The notes below the pieces were generated by a model. That model was given only the letters and a program-made list of their open reading frames with translations. It had not been told where the DNA came from and ran no database searches. This document shows, piece by piece, positions 26,381-35,712 of a stretch of DNA of 64,000 nt; the stretch's first letter is position 1, and the number at the start of each line of letters is the position of its first letter. The DNA comes from an uncultured Bacteroidales bacterium (lineage in GTDB: Bacteria; Bacteroidota; Bacteroidia; Bacteroidales; FEN-979): positions 124,001 to 188,000 of the forward strand of contig CAISRB010000019.1 of NCBI GenBank assembly GCA_903887775.1. Reading direction: 5' to 3'. Position numbers and translations under genes: made by a program.

Positions 26381-27442
26381 TCATATTTTGTTCTCGTTGA
26401 CCTTGTTGAAGTATGCTTTCATGAAACTGTCATAGTCATTAAATTGGGAGTATAACAATTTAAACGAAGAACATCCGGATCCGGATTGATCGATGGAACA
26501 TCGTTGATCTCTTGCTTCCTTTGCCGGAACTGAATTCCAGACATTCAAAAACGAGTCATTATAAACATTGCCTATAATCGTTTCATCAAAAAGGCAATAT
26601 TTAACATCTCCGTTTGCATCGATGTAAGCGGCAGTCTTCCCGCATGGACAAGGCTCCTTAAACACGTTTAACTTACTTTCCTCATTCGATGCATGATTTT
26701 TACCAGGAATAGAAAACATACAAGGCTGGGTAATTTCGACCGTTGTATTATTTCCTTTTGATGCCTGGATTAAATTATATTGTGCATCCGCCAAATCTTC
26801 CCCTTTAATGAGTTCGTCAAGCAACCTTCTTTTTGCCCGGCCGTCAGGAAACAAAACCCTGAATTTAAATTTTGAAACACCCAGAGAGGAAACGAACTTA
26901 TAGGTTTTAATAACATCATTGAAATTAGTGCGGCACAGAGAATATCTGACTGAGATATCCATTCCCGCCTCCAGGGCAATTTTAATGGCATCAACGGTCT
27001 TAATAAACCCCATTTTATCGTCACGCAACCAGCTGTGAAAAGTATCCCAGCCTTCCTGAACGTCATCCTCATAATTAATTTCACCGGAGGAATCAAGCCC
27101 GATCTGAATCCTGGTAACTCCTGACTCCTTTAATTCATGACATAGTGCAGTATCCAGTTCCCATCCTCTTGTCACGAGCCTGACCCTGATTCCTAAAGAT
27201 TTCGCAAACCTTGATATGTTCAGCACTTTGTCTTTTTCCAACAATGGCTCTCCGCCTGTCAATGTTATACGGTCAAAATCCGGATTCAATGCATGCACAT
27301 TTTTTATTAATCGGATAATATCAACAGATGTGATCCGATCAGTAACTTTACCCGAATAATTGTAGCAATGCCTGCATGCTCCATCACATTTCCGGGTAAT
27401 GGCGAAACGAAGTTCCTCAGGTATAACGTGTTTTTTTTCCAT
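26381..27442 (-). CDS. Radical SAM / SPASM-type maturase-like protein
   Basis: 353 residues. The radical SAM motif is C19, C23, C26 (CDGACRHC), followed by the GGE motif in TLTGGEPLLEKD. The C-terminal third carries further Cys residues (PCPCGKTAAYID, VKYCLFDE, and RCSIDQSGSGC) like the SPASM/twitch auxiliary cluster domain of peptide and sugar maturases. It would bind one or two extra Fe-S clusters. It lies 26 bases behind a sulfotransferase in a six- to seven-gene operon with an ABC transporter and a lipidation-like membrane enzyme. No precursor peptide is evident nearby, so the substrate may be a peptide, a lipid or a small molecule. Confidence 0.85.
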   Translation of the reverse strand: MEKKHVIPEELRFAITRKCDGACRHCYNYSGKVTDRITSVDIIRLIKNVHALNPDFDRITLTGGEPLLEKDKVLNISRFAKSLGIRVRLVTRGWELDTALCHELKESGVTRIQIGLDSSGEINYEDDVQEGWDTFHSWLRDDKMGFIKTVDAIKIALEAGMDISVRYSLCRTNFNDVIKTYKFVSSLGVSKFKFRVLFPDGRAKRRLLDELIKGEDLADAQYNLIQASKGNNTTVEITQPCMFSIPGKNHASNEESKLNVFKEPCPCGKTAAYIDANGDVKYCLFDETIIGNVYNDSFLNVWNSVPAKEARDQRCSIDQSGSGCSSFKLLYSQFNDYDSFMKAYFNKVNENKI

Positions 27443-27468
27443 TATTTACTGTAGCTCACACGTTCTTG

Positions 27469-28593
27469 TCATTTGGCATTATAATTCCTTTCACGGATAT
27501 ATTTTCCCCACTTTTCTTCAATCGTTCTGAAGGTAGCGTCACAAAAATGATACTGAAAATTCTTATAATCCTTTTCCTTTTCTATTTGCAACAGCAGATT
27601 TTCAGCTGCCTCTTCAAAACCAGGAAGATTTAATCCGGAATATATATTTTTTATACAAAGAAATGAATCCGCTTTTAATTCTTCATATGAAAGCTCCAAT
27701 AAATTTCCTTCAGGAATAAGGTTCTTTTCCTTTTCGTATTGGCCGGTAAGATAAATAAAGTGGTCAAAAACAATTTCGTCAAGCTCCTCGTCAGAAATTT
27801 TCTGCACGCTGTAATAGCCAAGGATAGCCCGTTTCCACATATTTCTTATGGAATAGTACATGTGAAAAGGATTTCGATAGATATAAATGAATTTCGCATG
27901 CGGAAACATTTGCAGCAAAAGGCTGATCCGCTCCGTATTTGGTGGACTTTTCAGAACAAGCTGCTTCCCTTTGTTCTTAAAAGTCGTAAACTTTAACGTA
28001 TCCAGGTACTCTCTTTCCCATCCCTTACGATATGATTGATTCATAAATTGCGGTGAACCATTCAGCCATTCGCGCCAGCGTTTGGGAAAAACCAGGCCCC
28101 AGTATGCTGAATAAGCCGAAACTTTGTTCATAAGATAATCATCTTCTTCAGTTGGTTCCGTAAGCAGCACGATGCTGTCGTTAAAGAAAGGGTTTTTAAT
28201 TTTAAACGTATTTATCAGAAACTGAAAAACCGATTGCATTTTCCTGCCAAAAAGGAGATTCGAATTTGCAAACAAGGCATCATAGTTTGATAAAAAACCA
28301 AACTGTTTGTCGCTGACCAATAACTTCTGCAAATAAGTAGTGCCGCTTCGATAGTGTCCAAGAATAAAAACAGGATCTTTTGAAATGACTGTTTTCCTGA
28401 TTTTTTTACTGAAGAGGATAAATTGTAAAAAAGTAAACGGAAGAGAAATCAGTATCTGCAGGTAATAAAACAGGATCCCGAAAATTCCTTTAAAAGATAT
28501 CCTGCCTCCTTTACATAATCTTCTTGTAGCCTCAAACAGAGGAAAATTTATCAGATGGCCCCTATCGCCCTGTACCTGTTTTGACATATCCAT
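27469..28593 (-). CDS. Sulfotransferase (PAPS-dependent)
   Basis: 374 residues. The PAPS 5'-phosphosulfate loop reads VFILGHYRSGTTYLQKLL near residue 77, and the 3'-phosphate region with FIYIYRNPFHMYYS lies near residue 245; KSPPNTERI fits between them. An amphipathic or hydrophobic segment lies at about 40-60. Sulfotransferases move sulfate from PAPS to hydroxyl or amino groups of lipids, glycans or peptides. It starts 1 base after the stop of the ICMT-Lgt fusion, so both are co-translated. The acceptor is unknown; context suggests a membrane-linked product. Confidence 0.85.
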   Translation of the reverse strand: MDMSKQVQGDRGHLINFPLFEATRRLCKGGRISFKGIFGILFYYLQILISLPFTFLQFILFSKKIRKTVISKDPVFILGHYRSGTTYLQKLLVSDKQFGFLSNYDALFANSNLLFGRKMQSVFQFLINTFKIKNPFFNDSIVLLTEPTEEDDYLMNKVSAYSAYWGLVFPKRWREWLNGSPQFMNQSYRKGWEREYLDTLKFTTFKNKGKQLVLKSPPNTERISLLLQMFPHAKFIYIYRNPFHMYYSIRNMWKRAILGYYSVQKISDEELDEIVFDHFIYLTGQYEKEKNLIPEGNLLELSYEELKADSFLCIKNIYSGLNLPGFEEAAENLLLQIEKEKDYKNFQYHFCDATFRTIEEKWGKYIRERNYNAK

Positions 28594-30468
28594 TTAAACC
28601 AATCTTGAAAACCTCGCATTTGAATACGGGAAATCAACTCCGAACGCAAAAAAAGAGAAGATTCCGCCAATGGCTGAATAGATGAATGATACCCAGGTAA
28701 AACCAGGATGAATAACACCCGGTTCTGCCTTGATGAATGTCATTGCAATGCCCACAATGCATACAACAACAGCAACCCACTGGTAAAGACGTAGCCCACT
28801 GATAATCGGCGTTTGCGCCTCGCCCCTGTAAGCCTCTTCAACAAAACGGCCAAGACTCGTCAATATCAGGTATAAACCAAAAATCAAGGGGTTTGAAACA
28901 TGATTGTTCCAGAGGGTGAATAAAAAAATACCAACAAAAAACAACCACAATATGGAATAAAGTTGCGTGGGGTGCAGCAATTCTCCTTTCAATCCGGAGA
29001 TATTGTTAACTCTTGAGCGAGGATGAAAAAACCGGATCCCGATGATGGAGCTGTTAACCCGGCTTCCGTGACAGCAGCCATTAACAAGACATCTCAATCG
29101 CCCCAGCGCCTGTCCCCAGGGCATTACTACCGAAACAACACCCAAAACAACCCAGGCATTAAGACCCATAAGCCACACAAGCAAAGATCCAAACAGAAGT
29201 CCTACAATGGATCCGTAATATCCGAATGGCCTTTTCAGTTTTTCAGAGCCTTCGATGATCTGGGCCCAGAGTGCTGCGCATATGGTCAGCAATACAGAGC
29301 AGATCATCAGGGCCAGTGTATACTCCCGGCCGGCTAAAATACCGCCGCCCATGATGACGAAGAAAGTGCCCAAACCATTGTAAAAGCCATGATTGATCAC
29401 CCTGACTTTCCCGTATGTCCATTCTTTCCATGAATTGGCAACTTTCTCAGCTGCGCTTTTGATGAGAATCCAAATTTCCAGGTAATAAGCTGAAAGAAGA
29501 AATATCAACATTGAAAGAATAAAATGCAGGACTGCGGAACGGCTGTTCGTTAACTGGATTGCCACAAGGCATGATGCAGAGATCATGAATACGATGGTAA
29601 TCTGTACAGCCTGCCGGTATATTGCCTTTAGTGAAATGAAGATCAAAAAAACCGGAACGGCAAAAAGTGCTGAACCTTGCGGAGGAAGGTACTGAGCCCC
29701 GATCACAGGATACTGGAGTGCGATGAAAAGAAGGAAGCATAAGGATAGTATCATCGAGATTGCCCATTCCCTCAACTCCTCGTTTCTTTTCATAAAGAAT
29801 GGGACCGCGCTTAAAAAAGCAAAACTTAAAAATTGTATCAGAGAGGTGTCAGGACCCCTGAACATACGAAGAGGTCCTCCAAATAAAGGTGTTGAAGTCC
29901 CTTCGACAGCTGAGATCAGGAAATTGCTGAGAATTAATACAGAAAAAATCCGGAAAAGCACGGCAATACGATCCCTGAAACGGGGGACGGCATTGTTTTT
30001 GTCAGGAATACCTAAAACAGTTTCAATGATCTGATCAGGAAATCTTCGTTTCAAATCAAAATTTTCATAACCCATAACCAGGGCTGTCATTCCGAGTATT
30101 GTCAATGGAGATACCAGCCATATCCCGCTTGCAGAACCGGCAAAAACGAAATAACCAATCATCAGGATTGCGAAACCACAATAAATAGGATGATGAAAAA
30201 GCCGGTAAGGTCCACGGCTTACAAAAACAGGAGGAGGATACGCATTCATTGGCAGTCCTTTCCCGTATATTCTTAAGGCAATCATGGCCCACAACATCAG
30301 AAAACCGCCTGAAGCCATCATAATCCATCCGGCCGGCTTTGATTCTATTGCCGGGATTTGAATTACAGCCAGGGTATTTCTTGCCCAAAACCATAAGCCG
30401 GCAGGGATTAAAATAAGAAAAGCTATGGCATAAAGGAATTTGCCGGGTCGAAAAAACATGTTTTTCAT
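28594..30468 (-). CDS. Membrane fusion protein: ICMT-like methyltransferase plus Lgt-like diacylglyceryl transferase
   Basis: 624 residues. The N-terminal ~150 residues form an isoprenylcysteine carboxyl-methyltransferase-like membrane domain with SRGPYRLFHHPIYCGF and a Glu-containing ENFDLKRRFPDQ tail. About 150-340 is a set of hydrophobic helices. About 345-620 matches prolipoprotein diacylglyceryl transferase-like proteins: GRLRCLVNGCCHGSR, LLHPTQLYSIL, and SLGRFVEEAYRGE, each near the positions of the Lgt signature. The pairing of a SAM methyltransferase and a phosphatidylglycerol-dependent acyl-glyceryl transferase in one chain is unusual. It overlaps the ABC permease by 4 bases. It probably modifies a lipid or a lipidated peptide in the inner membrane. 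Confidence 0.8.
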   Translation of the reverse strand: MKNMFFRPGKFLYAIAFLILIPAGLWFWARNTLAVIQIPAIESKPAGWIMMASGGFLMLWAMIALRIYGKGLPMNAYPPPVFVSRGPYRLFHHPIYCGFAILMIGYFVFAGSASGIWLVSPLTILGMTALVMGYENFDLKRRFPDQIIETVLGIPDKNNAVPRFRDRIAVLFRIFSVLILSNFLISAVEGTSTPLFGGPLRMFRGPDTSLIQFLSFAFLSAVPFFMKRNEELREWAISMILSLCFLLFIALQYPVIGAQYLPPQGSALFAVPVFLIFISLKAIYRQAVQITIVFMISASCLVAIQLTNSRSAVLHFILSMLIFLLSAYYLEIWILIKSAAEKVANSWKEWTYGKVRVINHGFYNGLGTFFVIMGGGILAGREYTLALMICSVLLTICAALWAQIIEGSEKLKRPFGYYGSIVGLLFGSLLVWLMGLNAWVVLGVVSVVMPWGQALGRLRCLVNGCCHGSRVNSSIIGIRFFHPRSRVNNISGLKGELLHPTQLYSILWLFFVGIFLFTLWNNHVSNPLIFGLYLILTSLGRFVEEAYRGEAQTPIISGLRLYQWVAVVVCIVGIAMTFIKAEPGVIHPGFTWVSFIYSAIGGIFSFFAFGVDFPYSNARFSRLV

Positions 30469-31229
30469 TTTTTTATTCGCATTTTATTATAAAAAATCAG
30501 TAACGACAGGACCAAAAACCCGGATCCATAAAGGATGCTGAAAAAGCAGGCATTGGTGCCGGAATAATCGGTGAAAGCAGCAACAATTGCTGATTGTGAC
30601 GGATAATATGCAGGAAGATACCGAATGATAATATTGTTCTGGGCTTCGGCATAATACATGGGATTCTGAAGCCAGCCCGCGTCGATATTGGCCAATAAAA
30701 CAATGAAAAAAACACCTTCCAGTTTGCCTTTAACCAGGCTGCCGATGGCCAGTCCATAGCAACCGTAAACGAAACCGATTAATACCAGTCCGAATATAAA
30801 CAAAAGAAGATGCCTCACAGTAAAAAAAACATTAATCAGCAACCCGATATAAATGGCAATCAAAAAAATCACAAGGAGAAGGGAAAGCAAGTTCGAAATA
30901 AGTAATTCAAACGGGTGATACCCGCATATGACCAGCCTTCGGTTGACATTGCTGTCGATCTGGATCAGGTTTAAGGCAAGGAAGGAAACCAGAAATCCGG
31001 TTGATGTTACGGAAAAAAAGATCAATGAAATCTGTTTCTGGGTTTCTTCGATGAAACCCATCTTGTCCAGTGATGCGAGCCGGAAGAGGATCATCTTTGT
31101 TGAAGCCGTCAATTCTACAACAGAAAGAAAAACAAGGGGCATCAGCACAAGCAGGAGGAGAACAATGCGTCTCCTGAACAGCATTTTCAAGATCATGAAT
31201 AAACCGGTTTTGATTCGTCTTAATTTCAT
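30465..31229 (-). CDS. ABC-2 type permease
   Basis: 254 residues with about six membrane helices, the first at about 22-40, and a long loop after it. The stop overlaps the next gene by 4 bases and the start overlaps the upstream ATPase gene by 4 bases. Layout and helix pattern fit the membrane subunit of an ABC-2 exporter. No sequence signature fixes the substrate; it probably exports the product of the downstream enzymes. Confidence 0.78.
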   Translation of the reverse strand: MKLRRIKTGLFMILKMLFRRRIVLLLLVLMPLVFLSVVELTASTKMILFRLASLDKMGFIEETQKQISLIFFSVTSTGFLVSFLALNLIQIDSNVNRRLVICGYHPFELLISNLLSLLLVIFLIAIYIGLLINVFFTVRHLLLFIFGLVLIGFVYGCYGLAIGSLVKGKLEGVFFIVLLANIDAGWLQNPMYYAEAQNNIIIRYLPAYYPSQSAIVAAFTDYSGTNACFFSILYGSGFLVLSLLIFYNKMRIKK

Positions 31230-31825
31230 GATAACAGCCCTTGTTCCAGTTTAAATATCCTGTCAAATCGTTTCTTCTCGGTAAGCATATGGGTAACGAC
31301 AAGAATGGCGCAGCCTTCCTGCCGGAGTTTATCAGTTAAATCCCAGAAACTTAAATAAGTGTCCCAGTCAAAACCGCTGTATGGTTCATCGAGAATCAGC
31401 AGTTTAGGTTGATGAAGAATTGCAATGGCGAGGCTCAGTTTTTGCTTTGTTCCGCCGCTTAAATTGGCAATTCTTTCATTTCTGAATTTTGTAAAATTGA
31501 AAAAATTCATCAGCGATTCGCCCCTTTGCAATAATTCGGATTTATCTGTTCCGTAAGCCTCGGCGAAATAACGGAAATGTTCGTCTACCGTTAAGAGCGC
31601 GAAAAGCAGTGTTTCCTGCGGACAATACCCAAGTGGACCAGTTACTGAAATTTTTCCGCGATCAGGTCTCCATTCGCCGACAATGATCTTTAAAAGGGTT
31701 GATTTGCCTGATCCGTTTTCACCCACAATTCCATACAATGAAGCTGAATCCATTTCCATGGAAACATTCTTTAGGACCTTATTCTTCCCGAATGCTTTTT
31801 CAATATTTTCAACCTTCAGAATCAT
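31226..31825 (-). CDS. ABC transporter ATP-binding protein
   Basis: 199 residues, short but complete. Walker A GENGSGKST, Q-loop GYCPQE, signature LSGGTKQKLS, Walker B LLILDEP and the H-loop VTHM are all present in order. It powers the ABC-2 permease encoded next to it. Overlaps both neighbours by 4 bases, so the three genes are translationally coupled. The usual C-terminal extension is missing. Confidence 0.92.
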   Translation of the reverse strand: MILKVENIEKAFGKNKVLKNVSMEMDSASLYGIVGENGSGKSTLLKIIVGEWRPDRGKISVTGPLGYCPQETLLFALLTVDEHFRYFAEAYGTDKSELLQRGESLMNFFNFTKFRNERIANLSGGTKQKLSLAIAILHQPKLLILDEPYSGFDWDTYLSFWDLTDKLRQEGCAILVVTHMLTEKKRFDRIFKLEQGLLS

Positions 31826-32712
31826 GCCTGCCCGGCTTTAAAATTTACCAGTTCATGAATGGACATCCCGTGTGAGTATGTATTATTATCCCCTTGAAAA
31901 TCGCACTTGCTGAGCCACTTGAATTCATCGGCCATCAGGAAATTTACCGGTATTAATTTGTTGATCCCGGGGATGTACCTGATCAACTTCTGCACAAGCG
32001 AGCTGATCTTTTTCTCTGATTCAAGCACCACCCCCCTGTCGAGATTTAAAACCCGGTCGTAATCAGGCAGGGAGATGTGGTCATCTTCAATGATGCAGTG
32101 CTCTATCTTCTTACCATTCAACCAAAGCCATTGCTGTTTTTCTTTTTCTCTCAGCTCAATCCACACCATGTTGTTTTTATCCGAAGCAAACCGACCCCAG
32201 CGTAATTCATCCATAGGAATTTTCCATGGGGGGACGGTGAGAGTCAATAGTTCCGCATAACCTCTTCCTTCTATAACTTTATCGGTTATTCTCAGTTGAA
32301 CTTTTGAGGCCGGCTGAAAACATTTCCAATCCAGGAAGCCTTCTTCCGTTTCAAAGATCCGGGTTTGAATCATATTCTCCAATGATTCCCACGTTCCTGA
32401 CACCCCGAATTTTTTATCCTTCCAGGTTATCGTATCAGCATTTATCTGGGGGACCTGAACATGATGGAACCTGGATTTCACGACAACTCCTGTAAGTCCG
32501 TCATAACGCAGCCAGCTGGTATAAGAAACAGTAAAGCCATGCCATTTTAATTTTGCAGAATAGAAAATCATTGACTCTCCATCTTCTCCAATGAAATCGA
32601 GAAACCATTTGCTGAGATGGAATTTTCCACCGTGGGCCTCATTCATTTGCAAATCACTCATACTTATTCTGAACCTTTCTGTTGCTTCCTGAACTGTTGT
32701 AAACATGAACAT
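31822..32712 (-). CDS. Lipocalin-fold AttH/CrtC-like protein of unknown role
   Basis: 296 residues without a signal peptide or helices. Beta-strand-rich, with a repeated Trp pattern (KLKWHGFTVSYTSW; LTVPPWKIPMDELRWGRF; QWLWLNGKKIE) that recalls the CrtC hydroxyneurosporene synthase and AttH family, two lipocalin-like barrels that handle hydrophobic ligands. The match is by overall motif layout only. First gene of the operon with the ABC transporter, ICMT-Lgt fusion, sulfotransferase and radical SAM protein; overlaps the ATPase by 4 bases. It may bind, cyclise or hydrate a hydrophobic precursor. Confidence 0.5.
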   Translation of the reverse strand: MFMFTTVQEATERFRISMSDLQMNEAHGGKFHLSKWFLDFIGEDGESMIFYSAKLKWHGFTVSYTSWLRYDGLTGVVVKSRFHHVQVPQINADTITWKDKKFGVSGTWESLENMIQTRIFETEEGFLDWKCFQPASKVQLRITDKVIEGRGYAELLTLTVPPWKIPMDELRWGRFASDKNNMVWIELREKEKQQWLWLNGKKIEHCIIEDDHISLPDYDRVLNLDRGVVLESEKKISSLVQKLIRYIPGINKLIPVNFLMADEFKWLSKCDFQGDNNTYSHGMSIHELVNFKAGQA

Positions 32713-32750
32713 TTCATTGTTGTCATGCTCTAAGATTTTAGACTTTCACA

Positions 32751-32758
32751 CAAATATA
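32751..32758 (-). promoter_or_regulatory. Bacteroidota -7 box (TATATTTG on minus) for the 32.7-26.1 kb operon
   Basis: On the minus strand 32758-32751 reads TATATTTG, fitting TAnnTTTG, about 39 bases before the ATG at 32712. It is the only good box in front of the operon. Confidence 0.45.
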
Positions 32759-32999
32759 CTTACGGCTTTTTTGGTTTCCTAATTGGTTTTCCATACTCGC
32801 TTGTATTTATTTGCAGAAAATCCCAAATAATAAATATCTTACATCAGGAATTTGCAAAATTTCCAAATATCATAGGATATTCTAACCAGATATGCAGAAA
32901 ACCATAAAAAAAGAGGTAAAAATCAGTCCCTGCTGTGGGGCGAAAAGACGGTGTCGAACATCATTAGCGTAGTGATGTATGTTTGCTTTGCCATTTTCT

Positions 33000-33007
33000 T
33001 AAATTTG
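33000..33007 (+). promoter_or_regulatory. Bacteroidota -7 box (TAAATTTG) for the secreted hydrolase
   Basis: TAAATTTG fits TAnnTTTG, with TTTG copies about 14-20 bases upstream. Transcription would start near 33014, giving a leader of about 38 bases to the ATG at 33052. Confidence 0.45.
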
Positions 33008-33051
33008 TATCATGAGCAAATACCGTTAATTGTTTTTGCAAAAGGAAATGT

Positions 33052-34245
33052 ATGCTTTGTAAAACAATAAAGATGAGAACCGGATTAGTTTCATGTCTTT
33101 TTTGCCTGCTTGCGTTTAGTCTGTCAGCCCAGAACTTTCCTATCGGCTACCAGACGATGAATTTCACCGACCCGGTCCGGAGCAACCGACCTGTTCCTGC
33201 CGAGGTGTACTATCCGGGACTTACCGCAGGAAGCAATGCACCCCTGGCTAACGGGAAGTTCCCTGTGATCTCTTTCGGTCATGGCTTTCTGATGGCCTAT
33301 GATTCCTACCTGTATCTGAAAGATTCACTGGTCCCGTTGGGGTACATCATTGCATTTGCAAAAACAGAAACCGGAATATGGCCCGATCATCTTGAATTAG
33401 GAAAAGACCTTGCATTCCTTGTAAACCAGATGAAGTTAGAGGGTACCACTCCATCATCCGCATACTATAACCATATCGACAGTACATCAGCTATCATTGG
33501 ACATTCAATGGGCGGGGGAGCATCGTTCCTGGGATGTGAAAATAATTCTGTTCCAAATGCGATGATCACTTTTGCTGCAGCAGAAACATCCCCATCTGCA
33601 ATCACCGCTGCCAGGCATATTAACATTCCTTCACTTGTATTTTCTGCGGATAAGGACTGTGTAACACCTCCGGCCACGAACCAGGTGCCGATGTATGATT
33701 CCCTGGCATCAGCCTGCAAGGTTTTCATCAACATCAAGGGGGGCGGACATTGTTACTTTGCTGATTATAACTTCACCTGTTCGGTCGGAGAAGTCGGCTG
33801 TGCTTCATCGTTTACAATCACCCGCGATCAGCAGCACGATGCGGTGATCGATTTCCTGGTTCCTTACCTCGATTATTACCTGAAAACAATACCCCTCGGC
33901 TGGACTGTCTTCAACGATTCGCTTCAGTATTCACAGCGGATCACGTACATGAAATCGTGCAACACGGTTGGTATCACGGATCCGGGTAGTTTGTATAAGT
34001 TTGTTGTTTCACCGAATCCGGTTCATGACAAGTTGATCGTGACATCCGGCAGCGGGCAGGAAAGAGTTACTAAGATCGTATTGCGTTCGCTTACAGGGAG
34101 CATAGTTTTAACCAGGTATGAAAAGGATGAAACCGGAACAGCTGCCACTGAAGTAGACCTTTCAAACTATAAGGCCGGTGCCTATTTTCTTGAGATAACA
34201 GGCCGTAATGGCATGTTCCAGGACTTCCGGCTGATTAAATTGTGA
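33052..34245 (+). CDS. Secreted alpha/beta hydrolase with type IX secretion sorting domain
   Basis: 397 residues. The signal peptide ends at FSLSAQ (a second Met at 33073 could be the true start). The hydrolase core has the nucleophile elbow GHSMGGGAS, an Asp in FSADKDCVTPP and a His in GGGHCYF, similar in layout to dienelactone-hydrolase/PET-hydrolase-like and platelet-activating-factor acetylhydrolase-like esterases. The last ~80 residues are a type A T9SS sorting domain: VVSPNPVHDKLIV at the front and GAYFLEITG with a basic end RLIKL. It is therefore exported across the outer membrane and probably anchored to the surface. Substrate unknown; acts on an ester or lipid outside the cell. Confidence 0.85.
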   Translation: MLCKTIKMRTGLVSCLFCLLAFSLSAQNFPIGYQTMNFTDPVRSNRPVPAEVYYPGLTAGSNAPLANGKFPVISFGHGFLMAYDSYLYLKDSLVPLGYIIAFAKTETGIWPDHLELGKDLAFLVNQMKLEGTTPSSAYYNHIDSTSAIIGHSMGGGASFLGCENNSVPNAMITFAAAETSPSAITAARHINIPSLVFSADKDCVTPPATNQVPMYDSLASACKVFINIKGGGHCYFADYNFTCSVGEVGCASSFTITRDQQHDAVIDFLVPYLDYYLKTIPLGWTVFNDSLQYSQRITYMKSCNTVGITDPGSLYKFVVSPNPVHDKLIVTSGSGQERVTKIVLRSLTGSIVLTRYEKDETGTAATEVDLSNYKAGAYFLEITGRNGMFQDFRLIKL

Positions 34246-34288
34246 AATGAATGTACCTTGACAACGCACCAAACTTTTTGCGGTTAAC

Positions 34289-35692
34289 ATGAAGAAATCC
34301 ACAGAGGAAGTCTTAGAGGACACGCGCATAGTCTTGGATATCATCCAGAAGACTGAGCTGACAGAAAAAGAAAAGATCTGGATATCGGAAACCGCTGTCA
34401 GTAACTTCAACGACTACGTCAATCCCGGATTCCTGAAATACCGCAAGTCTGTCTCCAACGACTACACAGCCATCGAATGGTCCGACAGCACATGCAGGTT
34501 TCGGGATATACACGGTAGAGAGTACATCGATTGTCTTGGAGGTTACGGGACCCTTAACATGGGGCACAGGCATCCGAAAATCGTGGCGGCCGTAAAGGCC
34601 CAACTTGACCGCCAGGCCATTCACAGTCAGGAGCTCCTTGATCCTTTACGGGGGCTTCTTTCGAAGCTTCTGGCGGATATTACCCCCGGGGACCTTCAGT
34701 ACTCCTTCTTAACCAGCAGTGGCACGGAGGCAGTGGAAGGCGCTCTCAAGCTGTCGCGCCTTCACACCGGGAGACTAAACTACATTGCTGCAGTGGATGG
34801 GTTCCATGGCAAGTCGATGGGCTCCCTTGGGGCAACAGCGAATGCAGATTTTCGCAAGGCATTTCTCCCTCTGGTTCCGGCATTCCACCATGTCCCGTTT
34901 GGAGACCTGTATTCACTCGAGAAAATGCTCTGGTCGCTTGACAAGGTCGGCGAAGACGTAGCAGCTGTGCTGCTGGAACCCATCCAGGGCGAGGGTGGCG
35001 TAATTCTTCCGCCGGACGGCTACCTGCAGGAGGTTAGGGCGCTGTGCAATCACTACGGCTGTCTGCTTATCCTTGACGAGATACAGACAGGCATGGGGAG
35101 AACCGGCAAACTGTGGGCCTCAGAACATTGGGGTGTTATACCCGATATTTTGTGCATAGGAAAATCCTTCGGAGGCGGAATCATGCCGGCAGGCGCTTTC
35201 ATGTCGAATGCAAAGATCTGGCAGAAGATGATCCCGAATCCCTTCCTGCACTCATCAACCTTCGGGGGCAACCCACTGGCATGTGCAGCAGCCATTGCCG
35301 CCATCCATGTAACACTGTCCGAGAACCTGCCGGAGAAAGCGGCCAGCACCGGCGCCCATTTCCTAAAGAGGTTGCAACAGTTGTCCTGTGAGTTCCCGGA
35401 TATCCTTTCTGAAGTTCGTGGAAAGGGGTTGATGATCGGCATGGAATTTCCAGATGACGATATCGGTTTTGAGGTCGCGAAGGGCCTCTACGACCGCGGA
35501 GTCCTGGTCGCAGGGACGATGCTCAATGCGCGGGTTATTCGAATCGAGCCACCATTGGCCATGCCCCATGATGACTTAAATCGGGTACTTGAAATACTCC
35601 ATGAGACACTCCTGGAGGTGCAAGAGGGCCGCGGTAAACCAGCCTCACCTTCAAAACGCAGAGCGAGCGCCCGGAATAAATACAAACAATAG
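34289..35692 (+). CDS. patA: Putrescine aminotransferase (class III, PLP)
   Basis: 467 residues, near the size of E. coli PatA (YgjG). Shared segments include EYIDCLGGYGTLNMGHRHP, HSQELLDPLRG, SSGTEAVEGALKL, LEPIQGEGGVILPPDGYL, LDEIQTGMGRTGK and the PLP-lysine region LCIGKSFGGGIMP. It transfers an amino group from putrescine to 2-oxoglutarate, giving 4-aminobutanal, which cyclises to 1-pyrroline. The following gene encodes an aldehyde dehydrogenase for the next step. The last ~20 residues are a basic Ser/Lys/Arg tail. GC content is visibly higher than in neighbouring genes, hinting at transfer. Confidence 0.92.
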   Translation: MKKSTEEVLEDTRIVLDIIQKTELTEKEKIWISETAVSNFNDYVNPGFLKYRKSVSNDYTAIEWSDSTCRFRDIHGREYIDCLGGYGTLNMGHRHPKIVAAVKAQLDRQAIHSQELLDPLRGLLSKLLADITPGDLQYSFLTSSGTEAVEGALKLSRLHTGRLNYIAAVDGFHGKSMGSLGATANADFRKAFLPLVPAFHHVPFGDLYSLEKMLWSLDKVGEDVAAVLLEPIQGEGGVILPPDGYLQEVRALCNHYGCLLILDEIQTGMGRTGKLWASEHWGVIPDILCIGKSFGGGIMPAGAFMSNAKIWQKMIPNPFLHSSTFGGNPLACAAAIAAIHVTLSENLPEKAASTGAHFLKRLQQLSCEFPDILSEVRGKGLMIGMEFPDDDIGFEVAKGLYDRGVLVAGTMLNARVIRIEPPLAMPHDDLNRVLEILHETLLEVQEGRGKPASPSKRRASARNKYKQ

Positions 35693-35712
35693 AGAAAGGA
35701 CACAAACAAACC

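Larger units (their letters stand above)
32713..33051. other. Divergent intergenic region between the lipid/sulfo operon and the secreted hydrolase
   Basis: 339 AT-rich bases without a convincing gene. It holds two TAnnTTTG boxes pointing outward. A 26-codon frame at 32892-32972 with a CCGAKRRC run exists but has no ribosome site or promoter support. Confidence 0.6.

Noticed and set aside
32892-32972. Short Cys-containing frame (26 codons) as a possible precursor peptide
   Set aside because: It is on the opposite strand to the radical SAM operon, has no leader-like features and no promoter box; treated as chance.
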